Shown here piece after piece: positions 57,264-64,000 of a stretch of 64,000 bases of DNA. The notes under the pieces were generated by a model. That model saw nothing but the letters and a program-made list of their open reading frames with translations, ran no database searches and was not told the origin of the DNA. The stretch is from Streptomyces sp. NBC_01750. GTDB lineage: Bacteria; Actinomycetota; Actinomycetes; Streptomycetales; Streptomycetaceae. How positions within the stretch are numbered: the first letter of the stretch is position 1; every line of letters begins with the position of its first letter. The translations under genes and the position numbers were made by a program. The DNA lies in NCBI RefSeq assembly GCF_035918095.1, contig NZ_CP109137.1:8558001-8622000 (forward strand). Direction: 5' to 3'.

Positions 57264-58490
57264 GTGACGTGCGTGATCGTTCGCGAGGGCGCAGAGAACG
57301 CAGAGAACGCAGGCGGTGGTTGGCGACCGGGCTATCCGGCTGCGGCAGTGGTGTTCGCCATCGGGATGGCCGGGACCACCCTGCCCACACCGCTGTACGG
57401 GCTCTACCAGGAGCAGATCGGGTTCTCCGAGCTGATGGTGACCGTCGTTTTCGCCGTCTACGCAGTGGCGGTCATCACCGTGCTGCTGGTGGCGGGAAAC
57501 TACTCCGACGAGGTCGGGCGCAGACCTGTGCTCCTGATCGCCATGGCCTTGTCGGCCGCGAGTGCGGGATGCTTCCTCCTGCAGAGCGGTCTGCCTCTGC
57601 TCTTCACGGGGCGGCTGCTGTCCGGCTGTGCGGCCGGTCTGCTGAGCGGCGCGGCGACAGCGGCCGTCATCGAGCTGGCCGGTCCTGGGCAGAAGGCGCG
57701 GGCCGGGTTCGCCGCCACCGCGGCGAACATGGGTGGTCTGGGCTGCGGGCCACTGCTCTCCGGCATCCTCGCGCAGTACACGCCCTGGCCGCTGATGCTG
57801 CCGTTCTGGGTCCACCTGGGGCTGGTGGCTGTGGCCTGTGGAATCACCTGGTTCCTGCCGGAGACCGTGGCGGAGCCGAAGCGATGGCCACCTCTGAAAC
57901 CGCAGGGAGTCACGGTGCCTCCGGAGGTGAAGGGTGTGTTCACGCCCGCCGCGCTGGCGGCGTTTGCGGGCTTCGCACTTCTCGGGCTGTTCACGGCGGT
58001 CGCGCCGAGCTTTGCCTCGCAGACGCTGGGCGTGCGCAATCTGGCGGTGTCGGGCGCGGTGGTGTTCTCCGTGTTCCTCGCTTCGACCGTCGGGCAGTCC
58101 TTGACCGAGCGGATCGGCGCGCGTCTCGCGCTCCCCGTAGGGTGCGGCATCCTCGTCGTCGGCCTGCTGTTGGTGGCGTCATCACTGATCGCCGAATCCT
58201 TGCCCCTGCTCGTCCTGGGTGCCCTGTGCGGCGGCACCGGCCAGGGACTGGCCTTTCGCGCGGCACTCACCCTGGTCAGCGGCGCGGCACCGGCACAGCA
58301 TCGTGGCGGCACCATTTCGGCGTTCTTCGTCGTCGCCTACACCGGGATCTCGCTGCCGGTGGTCGGTGTCGGCGCCATGGCCACATGGCTCGGGCTGCGC
58401 CAGGCCGGGCTGATTTTCACGGGTTGCGTGATGCTGCTGGCGGGGGGCGCGGGAACGTACGCTGCGCGCAGGCCGCCGGCAGGGGCGTAA
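57264..58490 (+). CDS. MFS transporter
   Basis: 408 residues, twelve hydrophobic segments. GTG at 57264; a GTG three codons further is an alternative. MFS signature between TM2 and TM3: NYSDEVGRRPVLLIAMALSA. TM4-5 region GRLLSGCAAGLLSGAATAAV and the central loop PLKPQGVTVPPEVKGVFTPA. Drug/metabolite efflux type (YceI/YnfM-like) is likely; substrate unknown. Divergent from the aminopeptidase gene. The first codons contain a 9-bp tandem (CGCAGAGAA twice) of no obvious meaning. Confidence 0.9.
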   Translation: MTCVIVREGAENAENAGGGWRPGYPAAAVVFAIGMAGTTLPTPLYGLYQEQIGFSELMVTVVFAVYAVAVITVLLVAGNYSDEVGRRPVLLIAMALSAASAGCFLLQSGLPLLFTGRLLSGCAAGLLSGAATAAVIELAGPGQKARAGFAATAANMGGLGCGPLLSGILAQYTPWPLMLPFWVHLGLVAVACGITWFLPETVAEPKRWPPLKPQGVTVPPEVKGVFTPAALAAFAGFALLGLFTAVAPSFASQTLGVRNLAVSGAVVFSVFLASTVGQSLTERIGARLALPVGCGILVVGLLLVASSLIAESLPLLVLGALCGGTGQGLAFRAALTLVSGAAPAQHRGGTISAFFVVAYTGISLPVVGVGAMATWLGLRQAGLIFTGCVMLLAGGAGTYAARRPPAGA

Positions 58491-58886
58491 CCGGGTACCC
58501 GTGACGGCCGCACGCACATCGACGACTGCACCGATCGCCTCATCACCAGTGGCGTCGGCATGTCCGCTGCCACTACGGCCCGCGGCAGGCGTAGCGGAGT
58601 GCCGCCGGCAGGACCAAGATCGAAAGATGCCGGCAGCGTCCGCGAGACCGTGACTCAGCGCACGGCTCTGTCCACCTGGACGGGGGCGACACGCGATGGA
58701 TCCGGACGAACCGCAGAGGCGGCGCGGAAGCCGATACGCCTTGGCCCCGGCAACATGACCGAGTGTGTCGTCCGCCGGGGGCTTTCCCCCTAGTCAGGCG
58801 TCGGCCGGGGTCGGCGGCAGGCCATGACCCTGCGTCTCCTACGCTGTGCGTTTGTGCGGATGCCGCGACGGGCGCAGCGTGGAACT
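58491..58886. other. Gene-free stretch
   Basis: 396 bp after the MFS gene. No terminator or gene that I would defend; frames here are shadows. Confidence 0.35.
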
Positions 58887-59120
58887 ATGACCGAGAGTGA
58901 GACCCCGGCGTTTGTGACCTCCCCGATCCTCATCTCGCCTGTCGAGCAGGGCGAGCGGCCCTTCCGTGTCGTGCAGATCAACGGCGTGATAGTGGGGATC
59001 GCCCGCGATGTGGTGGATGTCCTGCAGCTGGCGCATGCGGCGGGTATGGTGCACGTCGATCTGGACGACCCCGCGGTCGTACGGTGGGTCGGTGGCGGGA
59101 AGTACAGATGGGCTCCCTGA
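58887..59120 (+). CDS. Small hypothetical protein
   Basis: 77 residues, family not recognised. ATG at 58887 (MTESETPAFVTSPILISPVE). Compact alpha/beta composition: RPFRVVQINGVIVGIARDVV then DVLQLAHAAGMVHVDLDDPA and VVRWVGGGKYRWAP. Balanced amino acid use, unlike the shadow frames, supports real coding. Cytoplasmic, no signal. It precedes the CHAT operon by 534 bp; a link is possible but unproven. Confidence 0.6.
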   Translation: MTESETPAFVTSPILISPVEQGERPFRVVQINGVIVGIARDVVDVLQLAHAAGMVHVDLDDPAVVRWVGGGKYRWAP

Positions 59121-59654
59121 GCGGGCGGACTCCGCGGCGGATTCCCCAGTGGGTTCAGGGCACACGCAGCTGAACACGGTGCACGGCAACCGGCTGGAGT
59201 CCGTGCCTGGCCGCCGGTTGCGCCACACGATCGAAGCGATCGGCCGCACTCGGTGCGTACCTGCACAAGGGCGCCGTCACCCCGACGACGTCGTCCGGGA
59301 CGCTGAACGCGTCGCCATCCTTGTTCACGGTGGAGACCGGCACGCCACGGTCCCGTAGAACCCGTGCGCGCCCGGCAAGCACGGGTGCCGCGTCATGGGC
59401 GCAGACGGCGCAACCCAGTGAGCACCATCGCCTCTGCGCGAACCGATCCGATCGGAAGCCGCGTCGCGTCACCGACGATCACGCCGTGCGGCAGCCGGGC
59501 AGAGCCACTCCACGCACGCCCTTCGAACGATCCACGCCAGGGATCCGCGCAGCCCATCGCAAGATCTTTCCCCGTTTGGCCCCGCCCTGACCTGTCCTAC
59601 TGGATACCGTTGAGCGCCACCGCTGAGGCGGACGGGGGACCGGGGGGACCGAGA
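59121..59654. other. Gene-free stretch before CHAT gene
   Basis: 534 bp. The CHAT frame is open back to 59364 but that part is basic, low-complexity and shows no ribosome binding site, while GGACCGAGA precedes ATG 59655. A minus-strand frame (59155-59472) contains DRGVPVSTVNKDGDAFSVPD but no known domain. Confidence 0.4.
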
Positions 59655-62600
59655 ATGGGTGAGTTACACCCAAAGCTTCACGCTGCTGTCCGGCAGGCGA
59701 TGGCCGCACCGGACGAGGCAGTACCGTTCGTGTTCGAGCCGTCGGAAAACGTGCTGGCGCGGGGGACGCACTACAAGATTGCCGAGCTCCTCTACGACGT
59801 ACGCGAGAAGCTGACGCCCCACCAGACGGGCGGCCCGGACGGTGTAGACATCGATGTGGTCTACCTTGCCGCCTGTTACCACCTTGCGCGGTGCCAGTAC
59901 GTGCCCGAGGAGCAGCGGGCGTGGGATCACCACGCGTGTACCTTCCTGTTCGGGGTTGTGCACGCGTTGCGTCCCGATGCCGTGCCGCAGCCGCTGCGCG
60001 GGGCCTTTGCGGAGGATCCGCCGCAGGTGGTGCCGCCGTACGAGATTGTGCACGCCGTGGGCATTGCGCTGCTCCTTGCGAGCACGTCGGCCAAGGACGA
60101 GGCAGGGGTCGGCCTGGCCACGGTACTGATCATGTGGGCACGGGAAAGGGCGCGGGGGACAGAGTCCGAACCGCAGATCACCTTCAACCTCGGTACGGCC
60201 CTGGCGACGATGTCCGATTTCGACGGTGACGAAGGCGATACGAAGCGGAGGAGAGCCGCCGGCGTCCACTGCATGCGTGAGGCTGTCGCCGCGCTGCCCG
60301 CCGGTCATCCGGCGCGCCAGGAGATGATGACCGTCCTCATGCGGACGCAGGCGAAGGCCCCACCGGTCCCGGTGGCCGAGGGCAGCAGCGCGGCCGAGCT
60401 GACCCACTACATGCGGGACGGGGATCTGGACCGGCTCGACACGATGATCGGCCGGCTGCGATCGGCCGTCGACGCGCCCCCGACCGGTGAGCCTGAGCGC
60501 ACTCACCGTCGTATCGAACTGGGCCAGGCACTGCGCATGCGCTTTGAGATGGAGGGCGAGCTGGCCGACCTCGACGGCTCGATCGCCGAACTCACAAAAG
60601 CCCTCGCCGGCCCGCTCGATGACGAGGTACGGGCAACGGTCGTCTCGTTCCTGGGCCTGGCACATCTGGACCGGTACGCCTCCTCGGGGGACCTCGCCGA
60701 CTTGGAGGCGGCCACCGCGGCCGTCCGTCATCCGCACCCCGCCGAGCAAGCCGCCTCGACCACCCATGCCCAGCGGCTCACCAATCTGGCCGCCGTCCTC
60801 ACCGCACGGTTCGACGCCTATGGGGACACGGCGGAACTGGACGAGGCACTGAACCACTTGGAGTACGCCGTAGCGGCCACTCCGCCGGCTCAGCACGACC
60901 GTCCCGTGATGCTGATCAAGTTGGCCGTCGCACTCTCGAAACGCGGGACACACACGGCGCAGGACGCTGACCTCGACGCCGCCGAGGCGATCCTCAGGCA
61001 GGTGGCGGGAAAGCCGTCGGACTCCGGGCCCAACCAGCAACTGGCCCGTCTGGAACTGGGGCATCTGCTGACCACGCGGGGCCGGAACCGGCGTGCCGTG
61101 AATGACTTGGTCGAGGCCGTCAAGCAGTACCGCACCACCGCGCTCGCGCCCACACAAGACGTGCGCACCCGGCTGCACTGCGCCGCTCTGTGGGCCATGA
61201 CCTGTGTGACGCTCGGAGATCCGGGCCAGGCGCGCACCGCCTTCGGCGTGGCGCTCACCGACCTGCTACCCAAGCTGACCGGGCGGGCGCTGGGCAGAGA
61301 GTCACAGGAGGTGCGGCTGCGCGAGGTGGACTCACTGGCGAACGCTGCCGCGGCCGTGGAGATCACCGCGGGCCGGCCACGCCAGGCGCTGATCCGGTTG
61401 GAACAGGGACGCGGGGTCCTGCTGGCGCAGGCACTGCAGCTGCGGAGACGTCACAACGAACTGATAGCTGCCTCCCCCGAACTGGCCGGCCGTTACGAAC
61501 AGGTCTGCGCGAAACTGGTCGCGCGACATCGCAGCCCGGAGCAGCGCAAGGCGTCGGCGGCGGAGTTCGACCGGGTGGTCCAAGAGATTCGCGCGCTCCC
61601 CGGCCTCGGTCACTTCCACCGGCCGCCGGACTGGGCGCAGTTGAGTGAGGCAGCGGTAGACGGGCCCGTCGCCGTCATCAACGTGTCCCCGCTGGGGTGC
61701 GATGCCCTGTTGATACGCCGCCGCTCCGGCCGCAGCGCCGTCGAGGTGTTGCCCCTGCGCGGCGTCACGCGAGAGGAGATCGGCCACCGGGTCAGCGCCT
61801 TCCAGACCGCTGTGGCGAAGCTTGCAACGCCGGGCACCACGGGCGGGGAAAGGTACGTGCACGACCGTGAGCTGAAGCGGACACTGCGGTGGCTGGGCGA
61901 GGAGATCGTGGGGCCGGTCCTGGAGAGGCTGGGCCTGGACCGCCCCGGGCGGCCGGACGAGCCCCTGCCCAGGCTGTGGTGGTGTCCGACCGGCGTCCTC
62001 TCCCTGCTGCCGCTGCACGCCGCCCGGCTCGAGGGGGACGGGCGATCCGGTGCCGTGTACGCCCATGACCGGGTCGTCTCCTCCTACGTCCCGACGCTTC
62101 TCTCGCTGCTGCACGCCCGCGACAGGCCCGCTCCGGAGGCCGGCCGAACCTCGCTGGTCGCGGTTGCCGTGGACGCCGGCGACACCTACCCACGGCTGGC
62201 GGCCCTGGACGAAGAGCTGTCCGCGACGGGTGATCTGCCCGGCCACCGGTCCGAGCTCCGGGATGCGGACGCCACGCCGGAGGCGGTGCTGGCCGCACTG
62301 CGTACACACACCCACGCGCACCTGGCCTGCCATGGCGTACGGGACCCAGCCGACCCGTCGCACAGCAGACTTCTCCTGTACGGCGGCGATCTGAGGCTGC
62401 GTGAGCTTGCGGCCGAGCGGCTGCAGGACGCCGAGTTCGCCTACCTGTCCGCCTGCCACAGTGCCGCTCCCGGTGAAGAGCTGGCCGACGAGGTCGTCTC
62501 CGTCGCATCCGCTTTCCAGCTGTGCGGCTACCGGCAGGTGATCGGGAGCCTGTGGACAGTGGAGGACGAGATGGGCCCGCTGCTCGCCCGCGAGGTGTAC

Positions 62601-62729
62601 CGGCTCCTCGGCGCACCGGACACCCCCGGCGCCGCCTACGCCCTGCACCGAGCGGTCAGGGTGCTGCGCGAGCACCCTCGCTACGGCGAACCGCTGTTCT
62701 GGGCGTCGGTCATCCACAGCGGGCCGTAG
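59655..62729 (+). CDS. TPR-CHAT domain protease
   Basis: 1024 residues from ATG 59655 (MGELHPKLHAAVRQAMAAPD). Residues 1-220 are helical and not recognised. Residues 225-640 hold TPR-like helical pairs with the pattern LADLDGSIAELTKAL, LGLAHLDRYASSGDLADLEA and LTARFDAYGDTAELDEALNH. The C-terminal 300 residues are a CHAT caspase-like peptidase: LWWCPTGVLSLLPLHAARLE, catalytic His in THAHLACHGVRDPADPSHS (about 893), catalytic Cys in AEFAYLSACHSAAPGEELAD (about 933), then GYRQVIGSLWTVEDEMGPLL. Cytoplasmic protease, activated through its TPRs in known systems. Followed by two genes in the same direction. Confidence 0.92.
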   Translation: MGELHPKLHAAVRQAMAAPDEAVPFVFEPSENVLARGTHYKIAELLYDVREKLTPHQTGGPDGVDIDVVYLAACYHLARCQYVPEEQRAWDHHACTFLFGVVHALRPDAVPQPLRGAFAEDPPQVVPPYEIVHAVGIALLLASTSAKDEAGVGLATVLIMWARERARGTESEPQITFNLGTALATMSDFDGDEGDTKRRRAAGVHCMREAVAALPAGHPARQEMMTVLMRTQAKAPPVPVAEGSSAAELTHYMRDGDLDRLDTMIGRLRSAVDAPPTGEPERTHRRIELGQALRMRFEMEGELADLDGSIAELTKALAGPLDDEVRATVVSFLGLAHLDRYASSGDLADLEAATAAVRHPHPAEQAASTTHAQRLTNLAAVLTARFDAYGDTAELDEALNHLEYAVAATPPAQHDRPVMLIKLAVALSKRGTHTAQDADLDAAEAILRQVAGKPSDSGPNQQLARLELGHLLTTRGRNRRAVNDLVEAVKQYRTTALAPTQDVRTRLHCAALWAMTCVTLGDPGQARTAFGVALTDLLPKLTGRALGRESQEVRLREVDSLANAAAAVEITAGRPRQALIRLEQGRGVLLAQALQLRRRHNELIAASPELAGRYEQVCAKLVARHRSPEQRKASAAEFDRVVQEIRALPGLGHFHRPPDWAQLSEAAVDGPVAVINVSPLGCDALLIRRRSGRSAVEVLPLRGVTREEIGHRVSAFQTAVAKLATPGTTGGERYVHDRELKRTLRWLGEEIVGPVLERLGLDRPGRPDEPLPRLWWCPTGVLSLLPLHAARLEGDGRSGAVYAHDRVVSSYVPTLLSLLHARDRPAPEAGRTSLVAVAVDAGDTYPRLAALDEELSATGDLPGHRSELRDADATPEAVLAALRTHTHAHLACHGVRDPADPSHSRLLLYGGDLRLRELAAERLQDAEFAYLSACHSAAPGEELADEVVSVASAFQLCGYRQVIGSLWTVEDEMGPLLAREVYRLLGAPDTPGAAYALHRAVRVLREHPRYGEPLFWASVIHSGP

Positions 62730-62773
62730 CGGCCCGAGGACCGCCACGTTCCCGCACACAGCGAGGAGGATCG

Positions 62774-63142
62774 ATGAACGACGATCGGGAGAGACGCGCA
62801 GGGTTCTGCTCGGCGTTGCCCTGGCTGCTCGAGGACATGGAGGCGGCGGGCACTCTCGCCGAACTCCACAGCGCCGTACGCGCCGTCCTCGCGGAGACCC
62901 CCGTGCTGCAGGCTGTCGCGGCGCTCGACATTCCTGCGCATGTGCTGAGTGAGCTCGGCCCCGTGCGCGGAGAGGAGCCCGGTGACATGATCCCCGGCGC
63001 GATACCGCACGCCGCGGGCGAGTCATACCGCTGCCCCGATGGGTGGTGCAGCCTGAATCTGGTCCGGCAGCCGGGGGGCGAGCTTCCGGCCGGGGGGCGC
63101 TGCTGGCTGCGTGACCGGCCGCTGCGCGTCGTCGAGGCCTGA
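62774..63142 (+). CDS. Small Cys-containing protein of CHAT operon
   Basis: 122 residues, not recognised. ATG at 62774 with GGAGGA four bases upstream. N-terminal 90 residues are helical (LLEDMEAAGTLAELHSAVRA). The C-terminal part has YRCPDGWCSLNLVRQPGGEL and a third Cys (GGRCWLRDRPLRVV), which could bind metal. 44 bp after the CHAT stop and 4 bp before the next start, so it is co-expressed. It may be the substrate or adaptor of the protease; inference from context only. Confidence 0.78.
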   Translation: MNDDRERRAGFCSALPWLLEDMEAAGTLAELHSAVRAVLAETPVLQAVAALDIPAHVLSELGPVRGEEPGDMIPGAIPHAAGESYRCPDGWCSLNLVRQPGGELPAGGRCWLRDRPLRVVEA

Positions 63143-63146
63143 GCCG

Positions 63147-64000
63147 GTGGCCCCTCTCCTCGACAGTCTCGGCCAGAAGCTGGCCGAGAAGTGGATTTCT
63201 GCCCTGGCCGCTCCAGGACTGATCTTCGTCGCGGCTGCGGCCGCCGGCGCGGTGCTCGGCCAAGGGGCCGCGCTCGACCGGTCCGCTCTGCTCGAGCGGA
63301 TCGGTCACTGGGCGACGGAGGCGGCGCGGTGGTCCACCGTGGGGCAGATCGCCGCCGTCGCGGCGGTCGTCCTCGCCTCCGTGGCAGCAGGCACCTTCGT
63401 ACGGACATGCGCCAGGGGCGCCGAGCGGATCTGGACAGGGGAGTGGCCATCCCTGGCACGGCCGTTGACGGATTGGCTGACGGCCCGACGGCTCAGGCGC
63501 TGGGAACAGATCCAAGCGGAGATCACGGCGCTCCGCAGCGCAACCCCGGCACACCGGCGCGGAGCGCAACTGCGGCAAGACCTCGACGAGCGCGCAGCCC
63601 GCCGCGACAGGATCGCGCTCGCCCCGCCGCGCAGGCCCACCTTCACAGGGGACTGCCTCGCCGCGACCGAGACCCGGCTGCACCACCAGTACGGCATCGA
63701 CCTCGCCTCATGCTGGACGCGGCTGTGGCTGGTGCTGCCGGACGACGTCAGAACGGAACTCCGTACCTCGCGGGCCCGTTTCGACGCAGCGGTGGCCGGT
63801 TCGGTGTGGGCCGGCTGCTACGCCATCCTCGGCTGCTTCTGGTGGCCCGCGGCCGTGGGCGCCGTCGTGGTCGGGCTCGTGGCCTGGCGCCGCGGCCGAC
63901 GCGTCGGGACGGCGCATGCCGAACTGGTCGAGTCCACCGTCGACGTCTACCTGAAGAGGCTGGCGCACGAACTCGGCCTTGACGGTTCGGACAACCCGCC
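63147..64000 (+). CDS. Membrane protein of CHAT operon (3' end outside window)
   Basis: At least 284 residues. GTG at 63147, four bases after the previous stop. Two N-terminal hydrophobic helices (LAAPGLIFVAAAAAGAVLGQ and VGQIAAVAAVVLASVAAGTF), a long basic helical region (LRRWEQIQAEITALRSATPA, LHHQYGIDLASCWTRLWLVL), then a second pair (AAVAGSVWAGCYAILGCFWW and AVGAVVVGLVAWRRGRR). Composition resembles bacterial conflict-system membrane partners with a cytoplasmic helical core. No known family named. Likely coupled with the CHAT protease. Confidence 0.8.
   Translation, partial: MAPLLDSLGQKLAEKWISALAAPGLIFVAAAAAGAVLGQGAALDRSALLERIGHWATEAARWSTVGQIAAVAAVVLASVAAGTFVRTCARGAERIWTGEWPSLARPLTDWLTARRLRRWEQIQAEITALRSATPAHRRGAQLRQDLDERAARRDRIALAPPRRPTFTGDCLAATETRLHHQYGIDLASCWTRLWLVLPDDVRTELRTSRARFDAAVAGSVWAGCYAILGCFWWPAAVGAVVVGLVAWRRGRRVGTAHAELVESTVDVYLKRLAHELGLDGSDNP

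Noticed and set aside
61332..63686. 784-codon minus-strand frame opposite the CHAT operon
   Set aside because: Shadow of the CHAT gene and its two followers, which have start signals, coupled spacing and a catalytic dyad.
1..64000. tRNA or rRNA genes, prophage att sites
   Set aside because: No tRNA cloverleaf or rRNA core sequence was recognised; the phage-like genes form a CIS without capsid, terminase or integrase genes.

Overview
The window is very GC-rich, has long antisense shadow ORFs, frequent GTG/TTG starts and many secreted or lipoprotein genes. Together with a contractile injection system of the actinomycete type and dense insertion sequences, this points to a Streptomyces-like chromosome, probably a variable arm region. 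No rRNA, tRNA or CRISPR array was seen. All family names come from motifs read by eye; no database search was run.

Layout. (1) 1-13403, minus strand: a compact, translationally coupled contractile injection system (CIS) cluster. In order of transcription it holds a DUF4255/cap-type protein, a carboxypeptidase-regulatory-like protein, sheath 1, tube 1, sheath 2, tube 2, a small protein, a LysM adaptor, a gpD-like hub, a gpV-like spike, gp25, and two baseplate-J-like proteins, the last leaving the window. (2) 13708-26507: two overlapping ATP-grasp ligases, two DUF4232 lipoproteins, an EF-G paralogue, a rhomboid protease, an aldo/keto reductase remnant, a secreted subtilase, a secreted peptidoglycan-binding protein, and a divergent FAD monooxygenase/TetR pair. 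(3) 26590-35097, minus strand: the most interesting locus. It combines SbnA/SbnB-type L-2,3-diaminopropionate (Dap) synthesis, a TauD/SyrP-like dioxygenase, an A-T NRPS that begins with half a condensation domain and carries a frameshift, and an 843-residue membrane protein. That protein has a T domain followed by the transmembrane and tandem left-handed-helix architecture of poly-epsilon-lysine synthetase (Pls), but no adenylation domain. I infer a split synthetase for a Dap-type homopolymer, possibly hydroxylated. (4) 35784-37089: DUF2267 and a secreted barrel-like protein.

(5) 37304-52879: an insertion-sequence graveyard. It holds IS200/IS605 (tnpA/tnpB), IS701 (CTAG duplication), IS5 (ribosomal frameshift type), an ISL3 remnant, a possible group II intron 5' end, and a 6.7-kb nest. 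The nest is an IS5-family element with intact terminal repeats and TTA target duplication, filled by IS110, IS630, a second deleted IS110, IS21 and an IS605/IS5 fragment; an IS1380 element adjoins it. A 302/305-bp direct repeat links the two IS605/IS5 junctions. The only cargo gene is a secreted YVTN beta-propeller protein at 42137.

(6) 53032-64000: a cytochrome P450, a strip of decayed genes (P450 tail, VOC, WYL regulator, IS5), a secreted tripeptidyl aminopeptidase, an MFS transporter, a small protein, and a rightward operon of a TPR-CHAT protease, a small Cys-containing protein and a membrane protein that leaves the window.

How genes work together: the CIS genes build one cytoplasmic contractile machine. 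In the Dap locus SbnA and SbnB would supply the monomer, the dioxygenase may modify it, the A-T protein may activate it, and the membrane protein may polymerise it. The CHAT operon looks like a protease with a possible substrate and a membrane partner.
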